The position numbers were made by a program, and so were the translations under genes. A stretch of DNA of 27,178 nucleotides from Haplomitrium mnioides (lineage: Eukaryota; Marchantiophyta; Haplomitriopsida; Calobryales): assembly GCA_049999725.1 (NCBI GenBank), contig JBNGIS010020738.1:50920-78097 (forward strand), given 5' to 3'. Each line of letters opens with the position of its first letter. The first letter of the stretch is position 1. The notes beneath the pieces are model-generated. The model ran no database searches. It saw only the letters and a program-made list of their open reading frames with translations, and was not told the DNA's origin. Shown piece by piece: positions 8,391 to 18,650 of this stretch.

Positions 8391-10701
8391 GACTCTACAT
8401 CAATTTTTTTTTTCCCGCATGCGCTCAATCTGCACCAACATCTTGGGAAGCTCTCGCATCACTTGTTTGCACTCTTCTTTCTACACTTACATTGCATTCG
8501 CAGAAATTTTCTAATAGCAATTCTAGTGGCCCACTGAACACATTTTTTTTCTTTCTCTATATTCTAACCATTTCTATCTATCGTGTATACTCTATTTCTC
8601 CATTTTTCTCAAAGGTGTTTTCCATGTGAACTGGGTGCGTGAAGCCTCACAACCCTAGTTCGTCCCCGACCATTCAGTCGACATTTTCTTTTGCTCCTTG
8701 TTCTTTTGACAGCCGCCACAGCGTGCGCATGCTCGTTCTCTCTTCCGTCGACCATATCCTCTCTAAAGCATTGCACATTATTCATTCTTTCCTTCCTTTT
8801 TTTTCACTTACTAACCTATTGTTTGTTCTTTCTTTCTCACTTTGTCGACCTCCACTCAGCCCCCAACACTCTGTCATTGCCCGCGGTCGACTCGCATTGT
8901 CTCATTTTTTGTGTCCCTTGCCTATGATAGACTGACCCTGTCCATCCTCCTTACTCTTCGACAACAAAAACTACCAGGTCTTATCTTCCTCTTTCCGTTT
9001 TCATTACTACACTACTATACTAACCTATCATTTGCTCGCGAGCTATCGTTTTCTCTTTCCTTTTCTACTCGTGGTTCTTCGTAAATATTTGTGTTTCTCC
9101 TTCTCCTTGATAGAAACCATCTAGCATAGGTGTCTTGCCTTCTTCTTCATTTGGTCTTCGATAGTAACAGCGTGTACGCACGTTCTTCTTCGACACCAAG
9201 GTATACATGCTTGCTATTCTACCCCTATACTCATAATTGGTCACCCGACACTCGACTCTTTCATTCTTTCCTCTTACCTTAATCGTTCCTCTCTAACATT
9301 GAAGGATAAGCACACAAGGTTACCACCTTCTTATTGTTCCTTTTTCATTCTTGGTTTACCATTTTCCTGCTTGTGGTTCTCCACTGTCACTCAACAACAA
9401 CCTACCTATCTTTCACACCAAAAGCACCATTGTAGACCAGGGGGAGACAAGGCATTTTAACAACTACTTGGCACCAAACTACTGACACTATCTTGCATCT
9501 ATGTGTGATTTCGACATCAGACACCTACCTGATTTTATCTACTTCCATAGTACACGAGTTCGACTCATCTATTTATGCAGCAACGGAGACTCCAGTGACT
9601 TCGACTCTTCTCCGGATAATGACACAATCACATATATTTTTTGGTGAGAGATGCCTTCACACAAGCTGCTACACATAATATTCCTATATCAACACTCAAC
9701 AGAAGGGCACCTCCACCTTGCCACTTCCAGCTCTTTCACTTTGTTCTCCAAAACACCAAGGTTCAATCTTTTCAACCCACCTCTTGATTAATCGCTCTTG
9801 ATTGATTCTTTTCTTTTTTGAACGAATCTACCCTTCATAGAGGACACATTCTTTGATTCTGGAATATTTTTGGCAGATACTACATGACACCTCATACTAA
9901 CCATTCTGTGATCACATAGTTATGTAAACTGCCTATCACCAGTGACTCATATTTCCCTTCTTGGATTTCTTCACTGTTCTCTCATAGACTGACACTTGAA
10001 AGAAAAGATGAAACAAAGAACATATCTGCAATTTACTTTTTTCTTCTCTTTCCCTGTCATTACATACCTTGATATTGCACTGCTCTGTTTCCCAACTATT
10101 TTCAATTTATACCCCTAAGTACTCAGACTTAGATATCTTGGATACCATCTTTACTGCTGAATATAAGATACCAATCCTGATACCGGGTAGACGACTATGA
10201 CAGAAACCTTGACCCCTGTTACCTCCATGAGCAAAACCCACTATTTGGCCATACTTGCAACACTTCTTATCTCTTCCTTTTTCTAGAATCAGCGTTGTAG
10301 AGCGGCACAACAACGATCGGGGGAACCTGGCTCATACACGAACAAGTTCTTGGAGGACATGCTATAGGCCTACTAGAAGAAGTATATACACATTCATGCA
10401 AGGAAGTCTCTTTGTTTGATAGCAATATCAACTTCTCATTTTTTTTTCAGTAGTAGATATCATTTGACTCGCATTCAGTTGATTCTTTCATGTTTCTCAT
10501 TTCAGATTTTCATTTTTTCGCTTAAAGCAAAAAACATAAACAAGTATATGGGTCTGTGATCAACCAAATTTTGGATTGATTACTCGTCTATACAAAGTAT
10601 AGAATAGTCATCGCCTTGACCCAACCGCTGCATTCGCCAGCTATTCTGGTTCACCTTACTCATTCATAAGTATTCCTAGAAAATCAAAGCACATACCTGC
10701 A
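8391..10701 (+). other. 2.3-kb untranslated leader of copia copy 2
   Basis: The stretch between primer site and gag is strongly pyrimidine-rich, especially 8400-9450, with runs such as TTTTTTTTTCCC and many CTTTCTC blocks. Open frames in it (for example 8327-8629, 8639-8935 and 9493-9678) are Ser/Leu/Phe-rich by composition and have no recognisable domain, so I do not call them genes. Copia leaders are usually a few hundred bases or less. Either this family has a long leader, as copy 1 also suggests, or another sequence inserted here. Confidence 0.7.
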
Positions 10702-11657
10702 ATGGCATCTGTAGCATCTCTTAAATTCCAAGCCCTGAAATTGGATGGCTCCAATTACTTATCATGGTCACTAGATGTCACAACATACATGACATCCGAA
10801 GGCATCCACGAAATACTCATCACAAACGATGGAATAAACCCTCGTGATGCAGCCAAAGCTCTCATTCTTATTCGACACCATCTAGTAGAACCTCTGAGAC
10901 TCCAATACCTAAACAACAATAGTCCCCGCATATTAGGAAGAACTAAAACTAAGATTTAACCATCTGACAAGCATATTACTTCTTGCAGCGAGACATGACT
11001 GGATTAATCTTTGCATTTAGGACTATGCGTCCAAAGTCAATTACAATGGTATATTGTTCCCGCATTGTCTCACAATTGGCAATTTGTAGTCACCTCATGA
11101 CCGAAGAGGAGCAAATAGAGAAGACTCTATCAACTTTCCTTGTGAGCAATCTCATTTTAGCATCACAATATCGCAACATGCGACTCACACGATGCTCTGA
11201 ACTCATAGCATACATGTTGCTAGCCAAAAGAACATCAACTCCTCCTCGTGAAAAATGCAAAGAAACAACCCCTGGGGTCTGCCACACCTCCACAGAAACC
11301 TGAATCACCCTTTATAGGGATTGGACAATATCCCCGCATTAGAAAAAAAAAAATTCCAAAGGCAGAGGAAGGGGACAATTCAGATTTAGGGGGAGCACCA
11401 TCCGCCTAAACAATAGTCAACCTTTGACCCCCAAAAACAAGGATTGACATATCGAACGTCACATATCGACAATGCCAGAAAATGCTCAACAATGCACATG
11501 GACCAACATAGGAGGCAGGCAACCCAATAGAGGTTGACGAACTCATTCTCAATCGCATCAATCGAAGACGACGTGCAACCGTTGTGGCACTCGTGGCCAC
11601 ACCCAGCCTACTTGTAAGGTACCCGCACACCTAGCATCTATACCAATGGAGCATTAA
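10702..11657 (+). pseudogene. gag: Copia gag with intact zinc knuckle (copy 2), broken
   Basis: The ATG at 10702 opens a frame reading LKLDGSNYLSWSLD, the copia gag N-terminus. It stays open to 10959, where a frame change after NNNSPR causes a stop. Reading resumes in another frame with AARHDWINL, a TAG at 11018 where copy 1 has a Gln codon, and then the EEEQIEKTLSTF and QYRNM blocks shared with copy 1. The zinc knuckle at 11574-11615 (CNRCGTRGHTQPTC) keeps the full CX2CX4HX4C pattern. Before it the sequence is Asn/Gln/Arg-rich, with a run of A near 11343. The reading ends at a stop near 11655. Gag and protease are not in one frame. Confidence 0.9.
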
Positions 11658-11694
11658 ACCTCACAATAATGAGGTACATGGTAACTTATTAGAA

Positions 11695-13030
11695 TTGACA
11701 GACATTGATGAATATCCATCGTACAATCTACATCTTGAGAGTCACATGACTCATCCCTATCTGTCGAACCATGAAAACAAATCTGAGATAACTTGCAGTG
11801 TAGATAGCAGATCTTTGCACACTATATTGCAAGACCGCAAATACTTCTCATTGATTAAAATTTCTTTCATGCCTATGACCACAATCATTGGCCACAACCA
11901 AATTGAAGAAGGGCATGGTCCAACCACCATACTCTTTCCAAATGGCACCAAACTGGATACCCAATCCGCCATTTATGCACCTGCAGCAACCAGAAACCTC
12001 ATTAGTTTCCGTGACATATGACAGAACAGTTTCCATATTCAAACTAGAACTTTTCAAGACACTGAAGTCCTCCATATCTTGAATCCAACAACAACAAAAT
12101 TCGACATACGAGAATCATGCTCATTATCCTCACTTGGCATGTACACTACCGCAATCTGCTCAAATCATGTCTCTATGACACCAATCTCTACAGCCCTCAC
12201 ATGGCACAACCGCTTGGGGCAAGCCGGTCAAGGCATGTTCTACCGCATCAAAAACGACAGCAAAGACATGCCATAGAACCTGCATGCCTTGCCCATGAAT
12301 ACCCCATGCTTAGTATGTGCACAAGGCAAACTAAAAATTACACCTTCTCACGACAAAACAATGATCACAATTCCTCAATTCCTCGAGAGAATCCACGTTG
12401 ATGTTTGTGGACCTATCTCTCCTCCTTTGAGACCCTTTCGATACTTCTTAGTCACCATTGATGCATCATCCAAATGATCACAAGTATCCCTGCTCACGAC
12501 CAAAAGCATGGTCTTCTCGAAACTCCTATACCAAATCTTGAAATTCTTGGCACACTTTCTTGATTACCCAATCAGAATTCTGAGAGTGGACAACGCTGAA
12601 GAGTTCTCTTCCCAAACATTTGACAACTTTTGCACATCTGTCGGCATAGATATCCAATATTCAGTTCCACATGTACACTTTCAAAATGGCATTGCAAAAT
12701 CTGCTATCAAGAGAATACAACTAACAACAAGACCATTACTTCCTCCCCACCATAGCTTGGGGACACGCAGTCATGCACGCAACATCCTTACTATGCTACA
12801 AACCATTTGCATTCAATCAGAACTCCCCATACCAACTTGCAACCGGAATTCCTACAGATATCTCGCATCTTTGCACCTTTGGCTACCTTGTCCTTGTCCC
12901 AATCTTAGAATGACGTCAAACAAGATAGGACCCCAATGCCAAAAAGGCATATACATTGGTTTTGAATCCCCTTCAATCATCCAATATCTTGAGCCTTCAA
13001 CCTCTGATGTATTTAAGTCTTGATTTGTAG
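11695..13030 (+). pseudogene. pol: Copia protease and integrase (copy 2), broken
   Basis: The protease region reads CSVDSRSLHTIL. The catalytic DSG (11803-11811) has become DSR, which should destroy activity. IEEGHGP and IYAPAATRNLISF match copy 1. A stop at 12019 and frame changes follow. The integrase zinc-binding region shows LTWHNRLG and CLVCAQGKL. The core has HVDVCGPIS, then LRVDNAEEF (about 12580-12605), then NGIAKSAIKRIQ. The third acidic residue is Lys (AAA at 12697), whereas copy 1 has Glu. Downstream comes GIYIGFESPSIIQYLEPST, shared with copy 1, and a TGA at 13021. After that, to about 13500, the linker to RT is Asn/Thr/Lys-rich and broken. Confidence 0.88.
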
Positions 13031-13499
13031 ATTGTCAATTCTTTGAAGAATTTTTCCCACATCTGTTACAAAAGAACAAAGCTATACATCCCAAACTTGA
13101 AGACAACTTAATCTAGCACCAGCACTTGCCATTAGACTTTGATCAACAAAATGGACAATTCAATGCCAAAGTCAAATGACTACTCCATTTACAACAAACA
13201 TTAATCAAAATGCTTGACACATTTAACAGTGTAGCCATCATCACCAAATCGCACGTTGATGCAGCCAACACGCCAACTCGACTTCAAAACATCGACGCTC
13301 CTACCACTCAACTACAACCCAAAGCAAAACATGGTAGACCTAAAGGCTCAAAGAATAAAGCTAAATCACCGACATCATTATACGTTGCGACCGATAATGA
13401 TGAAATAGCAATTGACTATTCCCATACCGGTCACATATAGGGCAGATGCCAGATCTCTATAGATGACCTATTCACATTCTCTATATCACAATCAATAGA

Positions 13500-13956
13500 C
13501 AACAAAACACCTAACCCTTTATTTGTACAAGAAGCATAATCCAGAACCAATTGGCCCCAATAGGAGACATCCATAAATTCGTAACTAGACTCTCTCATAT
13601 GATGACAAGTATTTGGACCTCTAATGTCAGCACTTCCCGACATAAAGCTGACAAATTACAGACTTATTTTTGTCCAAAAATACAATGTGAAAGGCAATGT
13701 CACCCGATATAAGGCAAGACTAGTGGCTAAAAGATACAATCAAATCCCAAGACATGATTATAACCTCATATACTCACCTGTTATGGACACTATAATATAT
13801 AGATACATGATATCATTCGCTACCCAACCCCATCTCACCATGCACATCATGGACGTCATCATTGCCTACTTATATGGAATTTTGGGCACCCAGATGTTTA
13901 TGAAGGCACCCTCCGAACTCATATCAAGAATGGCATTCCATATTCAAGGGGAGAAT
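13500..13956 (+). pseudogene. pol: Copia reverse transcriptase, N-terminal part (copy 2)
   Basis: From about 13518 the translation follows copy 1: NWPQ, VFGPLMSALPDIKL, LIFVQKYNVKGNVTRYKARLVA, YNLIYSPVMD, then HIMDVIIAYLYG and MFMKAPSELIS. The stretch before 13624 has several stops. From 13624 it is open to 13974. The segment ends with FHIQGEN, which is also present in copy 1 (YHIQREN) at the same place. There the normal RT fold is interrupted by the repeat insert described next. Confidence 0.87.
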
Positions 13957-14450
13957 AGCCACAAGCGGCTTTAGTCCCAAGCGGCTCAAATACTGAAAAT
14001 GGATTTTCTGTCTCTCACGGCCTAAATTCTGAGGTTGGATCTTCTGTCCCTCATGATATGCACTATAAAAATGGACCTTTTATCCATGAAGACCTCAATC
14101 TGAGAAAAGGACCTTCTGTCCTCTATGGTCAACAAATGAAATGACCTTTTGTCTATAAAAGGCTACTGCCAATCCAAAAAGGACCTGCTATCCTCATGTC
14201 AAAAAGACAATGCCAAATGATGGAAAAGAAGTTGCACAATGCCAATCAAGGACCTTTAGTCCAGCCAGCAAATTTGCTGAACACGCAACATTTCATAGGA
14301 CCTTTAGTCCCACATACATACATGTTGCATGAGCAACACCATAGTGGACCTTTTGTCCCCCATCATCAAAGTATACCACATGGAAATGTGAAGTTGGCAA
14401 AGCATTCTACAAATGCATCTAGATCACCAACCAATCAATCTAGAACACAA
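13957..14450 (+). repeat. GPxVP coding repeat inserted in the RT of copia copy 2
   Basis: About ten diverged units recur every 36-70 bp, built on GGACCTTTTGTCC or GGACCTTTAGTCCC. In the frame that leads into IYGLKQSG (frame 3) they read ALVP, GFSVS, GSSVP, GPFI, GPSV, PFV, GPAI, GPLV, GPLVP and GPFVP, joined by His/Asn/Gln-rich linkers of 7-18 residues. That frame has only two stops in the region (near 13956 and 14142). It continues without a shift into the C-terminal half of RT, suggesting the insert was once translated. Copy 1 has a shorter, degenerate counterpart at about 4980-5160, with TLVH and GPMNPV segments. Typical copia RTs have only a short link here. I know of no such insert in the family. 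Confidence 0.75.
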
Positions 14451-14997
14451 ATGGCAGTTCAAGTCTTGAGATTGATTTATGGACTCAAACAGAGTGGTAG
14501 AAATTGGTACCAGAGATTCAAATAAGAAATGATGGCACTGAATTTTACAAATGACGACATTACTCCACGCTTGTTCATGGAACACCAAGACTCAGAATAT
14601 GTCGTAGTTGCACTTTATGTAGACGACATAAATATTTTTGGCACAAAAATACTAGTAGCCAACACAATTGCCAAACTGAAAGACATATTCAAAATATGAG
14701 ACATCAGAGAACCAGATTTCTATCTCGACATTCAATTTGAGCATCTACCTAATGGAATTATGATCCACCAGTCCATATACACGGCCAAGATCCTCAAACA
14801 ATTCAACATGGACAATGCTCATCCAACGAGCACTCCCATGGAAATGAGATCTTTGGACCCGACCAAAGACATGTTTGGAAAACAAAAGAAACATGAACAA
14901 ACTCTGGGATCAGAAAATATGTACCTTTCGGTAATCAGAGCTCTCATGTACCTTGCAAATTAGACTAGACCTAACATATCTTTTGCAATGAACCTGC
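14451..14997 (+). pseudogene. pol: Copia reverse transcriptase, C-terminal part (copy 2)
   Basis: Frame 3 reads VLRLIYGLKQSGRNWYQRF, then a TAA at 14523, then DDITPRLFMEH and the active-site box YVDD at 14616-14627, which is intact. A TGA near 14697 interrupts. Then come FYLDIQFEHLPNG, IMIHQSIYTAKILKQFNMD and YLSVIRALMYLAN, followed by a TAG at 14961 where copy 1 has Gln. The segment matches copy 1 throughout. Confidence 0.9.
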
Positions 14998-15602
14998 TTG
15001 CAAGGCACAACTCCTAGCCTACCATTCGCCACTAGAGTGGACTCAAATGTATTTTTTAGATACCTAAAAGATACAAAAGATATGGGACTCTTCTTCTTGC
15101 CGGTTATGCCGACGCTAGATATTTATCCGATCCTGATGACGCAAAGTCTCAAACATTATACGTTTTCCTTAAAGGAAGCACCGCTATCTCATGGAAAAGC
15201 ACTAAGCAAACCATTACAACTACCTCAACTAACTATGCAGAAATCATAGCACTCTATGAGGCTAGTAGGGATTGCATTTGGCTTGGACAACTCATTGATC
15301 ATATCAACATCAATACTAGCCAACCTCTACTTCAGTTCTCTACAATAATATACAAGGACAATCGACGATTGGTCGACCAAATTACTCAAGTATTTATCAA
15401 GAGCGATAGAATTAAGCACATTGCCCCTAAATTCTTCTACGCCCATGAGCAACACGGTGACAAAATAAATGTCCAATGGATAACAAGCAAGGATAATAGA
15501 GCAGATATCTTCACCAAAACCCTTCCACCTACTCTACACATAGCACATACTCAAGGGCTTGGTCTAAGAAGATTATCTGAACTACACCAAAATAGCAAAT
15601 AA
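14998..15602 (+). pseudogene. pol: Copia RNase H (copy 2), broken
   Basis: After a frame change near 15017 the translation gives FFRYLKDTKDMGLFF, and after a further one near 15100 ARYLSDPDDAKSQT, ISWKSTKQT and NYAEIIALYEASRDCIWL. It then has IIYKDNRR, where the usual YEDN reads YKDN. The end is well preserved: DRIKHIAPKFFYAHEQHGD, TSKDNRADIFTKTLPP and GLGLRRLSELH, with a stop at 15600-15602. The C-terminus is therefore complete, and its final LRRLSEL motif is standard for plant copia Pol. Confidence 0.9.
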
Positions 15603-16077
15603 GAATTATTTATGCTATTTTTTTCGACCTTTAGTCATGAAGATCAAAGCTTGCAAATTCAATCATTTCTTTTTGAAACTATCTAATTGGTCTGAAATGT
15701 CATACAGGTCATTCATCATGACAAGAGCATATTATATTTGAGGATGACATTATTTTTCAGATAGATCTCTAAGATATAACTACAAAGATAGATCTCCAAG
15801 ATATAACTACGAAGGACACAATTACAAAGGACGCAACGACACATTGCAACAACACCACATACTACCTTTACTATCAAAGAAAAATTTTGGCACTTTATTA
15901 TTTACACATACACTCCACATACTATATTATTTTTCATACCTATAAATATGTAGTGGCACTTTTTCCCTTGGAAGAAAGCGGGAGGGTTTTAATGAGACCA
16001 CACATAATAGGATTTCAAATAGAACTTACATAGCAAATAGTCCTAGAATGGCTGATTACTAGAAAAAGAAATCAGCC
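15603..16077 (+). other. 3' untranslated region of copia copy 2
   Basis: No coding signal. It includes a short tandem repeat of AGATAGATCTC(T/C)AAGATATAAC near 15760-15808, the stem-loop at 15961-15986 and the GGGTTTTAATGA motif at 15984-15995. Confidence 0.7.
15961..15986 (+). promoter_or_regulatory. Candidate RNA stem-loop (copy 2)
   Basis: Bases 15961-15967 can pair with 15980-15986 in a 7-bp stem with a 12-nt loop, counting three G-U pairs. This is the counterpart of 6550-6575 in copy 1. The change at one pair (C-G here, T-A there) keeps the stem. Confidence 0.4.
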
Positions 16078-16086
16078 AAAGGGGAG
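16078..16086 (+). promoter_or_regulatory. Polypurine tract (copy 2)
   Basis: AAAGGGGAG lies directly before the TG of the 3' LTR, matching the position and most of the sequence of the tract in copy 1. Confidence 0.85.
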
Positions 16087-16204
16087 TGCTATAGGGATAT
16101 ATATATATATACCCTATGTAAGTTAGGATATGACCACTCAATCCATTCATTTGTCTAGAGACTCCCATATGTATGTGTGGGCGTGGGGTGCTCATGCGAT
16201 AACA
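16087..16204 (+). repeat. 3' LTR of copia copy 2 (118 bp)
   Basis: Starts TGCTATAGGG and ends GCGATAACA. It shares long identical blocks with 8267-8374. Its TA run is longer than in the 5' LTR. Other differences, clustered in the last 50 bp, put identity at roughly 80-85 % by eye. Confidence 0.93.
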
Positions 16205-17740
16205 CTCTAAGAGAAATCTTCCTAGAAAGGATCCAGCCTATAAGAAGGCTGGCCCAATAGCAAATCGCCCAAAGCAAGTGTCACTCCCCTGTTTCCGGCC
16301 TTAACCTTCACAGTCGCCTCTTTGGACGCAGGGGATGACAACTTACGGGCATTCAGGTTCTTTTATGAGATGGCCCCTTACCAGTTATTGCTTTAAGGCT
16401 CTAAGGATTCCCAATTTCCTTACTCGCCTTTGATTCACCACTTACTCTCTTCAGTCTACACTCAACTCATTCAATCACTACTCAAGTCAGCATTCTCCAC
16501 ACTCAATTTTCCTTGTATAATTCTGTCCGTGTATTCCAAGGTCCTAAAACTCGAGGTCATGTCAAATTGGATGGAAAAGTGTTGTATTCTATGCTCAGTA
16601 ACAATTACAAAAGTCTGGACGCCCCCTTTCAGAGTTGTCACAGATCGAGTACAACAGATCTCAACTATCCTAAGATGGATGAATCACAAAGTTCTACCAC
16701 AACATTATACACAGAAAGCATTTTCCCTTTACATTTAGCTGTCATAGGGAATGGATTCCCGTTCCGAGCTGTATCAAGGTCTGCTTACTGTTCTAATGTA
16801 TATGATGCTACTCTACTGCTTTGAAATTAAACACAAAATGATAATCTTCTATACTTCGCTATACACCCTGTTTACATTATGTACTGTGAATAGGAACAGA
16901 GTCCTTGAAGACCTCTGGGCCGATCCACCAACTGACTTCCCTTCTGAATCGTTCGCTGCATTACAGTCTGCAGCCCAATACTCACCACTCACACACCTTT
17001 ATCCAGATAGTTTTGATACTTCCATCGCGAGAAGTCCTGACTTTACTTCCTCTCAGGCTAGGAAGAGGATTTATTTTAGTTCCACCCCTGGAAAAGCCAC
17101 AGTCTCCCCGACTGAATGTAATCCACTCCACTCCGAGCCTTGACAAGTCCTACTCCGCAGTGCTCAGGTACTAACGCAGCCCCCTCTCTCTCGACTCCAC
17201 TTGAATATTGATACCAGAGAGCACTCCGAGCACTCTGGGATAATGCGCTTGCACAGAAAATGCTAAGACGACTCCAAGCTCCTCACTCAGCAGTCTCTCT
17301 TTAGTTTTCAGCAGGCCAAACTCCCGTCAAGAATCATGTATCGGTTCACCTCCGCTCTGGTCCACCTGCGAGGACGAGTTCATCTGGATCGCCCGTTCAT
17401 CCAGAGCTCCTCACTCTGCGATTTCACAACGCCCCTCCAATCCACCTCCGAATCCCCCTGGCCCCCTGGAACTAGTCCACCCGCTTCACGCGATCCCTTC
17501 ACTGAATTTTCCACTCCTGCATTACCATGTGCCACTTCTCTGTTGCGAGGTTGCTCTTGCGCTCTTTGATTGCTTGTGCAACTCCCTTGCTTGCCTGTAC
17601 ATCTCTCCGACTAAATCGGCGTTTCTCGAGGTATACCCCCCTCGAGCGATTGCTGCGTCTCTCCGCAAACCTCGGTGTTCTTCGTTTGAATTCGTTAATC
17701 CAATTAGGCTCATAACAGGAAATGTCGACGCATGGCTCCA
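16205..17740. other. Unassigned sequence, no gene recognised
   Basis: This was joined to 8266 before copy 2 inserted. Open frames on the plus strand (16430-16738, 16513-16824 and 16751-17143) give Ser/Leu/Thr-rich translations without a domain. From about 17150 the GC content rises sharply. On the minus strand a reading frame starts at 17713 (63 residues, charged, Arg/Ala-rich). It lies 30 bp after a sequence, TTAGTTAACAT-like with TTGGAGCC following, that could be an LTR end and primer site in minus orientation. The evidence is too thin to call an element. Confidence 0.4.
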
Positions 17741-17980
17741 ATGTTAGTTAATCTCGTTACCACGGAAAATAGGCATGCGCCGTGTGTCCCGTCAGTTGGT
17801 CGAGAAACGACAAGTACAACGACAACCGGGCTACCGAGGAATCTTGCGGATAGAGAATCCGCAGATTCCCGTAGAGCCAGGTCCGAAGAGTCCTTCATAA
17901 AAGAGTTTTGAAGCACCTCGCGGAACCCTGTCCACGAAATCTCAGCAGATTCCCGTGCAGATTCCCAATTATATTCCACG

Positions 17981-18432
17981 TGCCACATCATCTGCTGCAC
18001 CGCCGTTCGACGCCGCCCCGCAAAGGGGTAGGCTGACCGTCGCTTTGACTTTCCCTTCCGAAGTTGACCCGTTTGCGGCCTGAGGTCTGATGAGCTTTCC
18101 CTTAATGCCACATGTCCTCTAACTAGCCCGAGATTCCTTGAGTTGCCATGTCATCCACAAGGCGCCGTCCCACGCCGCCCCACAAAGGGTAGGCTGACCG
18201 TCGGCTGACTCCTTTCCGCAATTGACCATCGAAATCCTCTCCTCGCTTCTCAGAGCGCCACGTCGTCCGAAGGGCGCCGCCCGACGCCGCCTCGCAAAAG
18301 GGTAGGCGGACCGTCGTGCTAACCCTTCTTTCGATGTTGACCCGTGAACCACATTCTCCTTCGTCCACATTTTCGAATCGCTTTGCAGACTCCCATCGCT
18401 TGCCACGTCATCCAAGAGCCGCTGCGGACTCC
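17981..18432 (+). repeat. GC-rich tandem repeat with bZIP-like CCACGTCATC motif
   Basis: Units begin at 17981, 18144, 18256 and 18401 (the last partial). Each opens with a TGCCACGTCATCC-like block. The first three continue with GCCG..CGACGCCGCC, CAAAGGGGTAGGC(T/G)GACCGTCG, and end in TTGACC. Spacing is uneven (163, 112 and 145 bp). The opening block is CCACATCATC, CCATGTCATC, CCACGTCGTC and CCACGTCATC in order. The last is a plant bZIP-type ACGT core and equals the 3' half of the plant unfolded-protein-response element as I remember it. Large open frames on the minus strand here reflect high GC content. Confidence 0.7.
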
Positions 18433-18463
18433 CTTTGCTCTTTGCCGGTCCCTTCAACGATTT

Positions 18464-18650
18464 ATCTCCCTTTCGGCTTTTCTTTGCTGTTCCTTCTGAC
18501 AGATCCCCGCTAAGTCCTCCTTTCGGCTTCCTTGGTTTTTTCCTTGGTTGGAACGTTGATGAATCACCCTTCTGGCATCTTTCGTCTTCCTTCGGACAGA
18601 CCCACCCTATGTCACCCTTTTGGCGCTTCCTCGGAGATCCCCATTTGGAC
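18464..18650 (+). repeat. Degenerate 48-bp tandem repeat, four units
   Basis: Units start at about 18464, 18511, 18561 and 18609. Each contains (A/G)TC(T/A)CCCTTTCGGC-like sequence and a CTTCCTT run, and most have CGGACAGA or GGAGATCCCC. The minus-strand translation (within 18119-18724) therefore has recurring KGD and RK-rich segments, which reflect the DNA repeat and not a known protein. Confidence 0.6.

Larger units (their letters stand above)
8267..16204 (+). mobile_element. Ty1/copia retrotransposon copy 2, complete LTR to LTR, decayed
   Basis: The order is 5' LTR, primer binding site, long leader, gag, zinc knuckle, protease, integrase, RT, RNase H, polypurine tract, 3' LTR. All ends are visible, and a probable 5-bp target duplication flanks it, so the whole 7.9-kb copy is present. 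It lies in the same orientation as copy 1 and shares gag, pol and 3'-end motifs with it. The LTRs differ by eye at roughly a sixth of positions, implying an old insertion. Pol is broken by stops and frame changes. Catalytic residues are lost in protease (DSG to DSR) and integrase (third acidic residue to Lys), while the RT YVDD box is intact. Unusual features are very short LTRs, a 2.3-kb leader and a peptide repeat inside RT. Confidence 0.95.

Noticed and set aside
8327-9084. Several overlapping plus-strand frames in the copia copy 2 leader
   Set aside because: They are Ser/Leu/Phe-rich because the leader is pyrimidine-rich; the first one starts inside the LTR. No conserved domain.
10107-10313. 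Minus-strand 68-codon frame in the leader
   Set aside because: No recognisable family, and opposite to the element's transcription.
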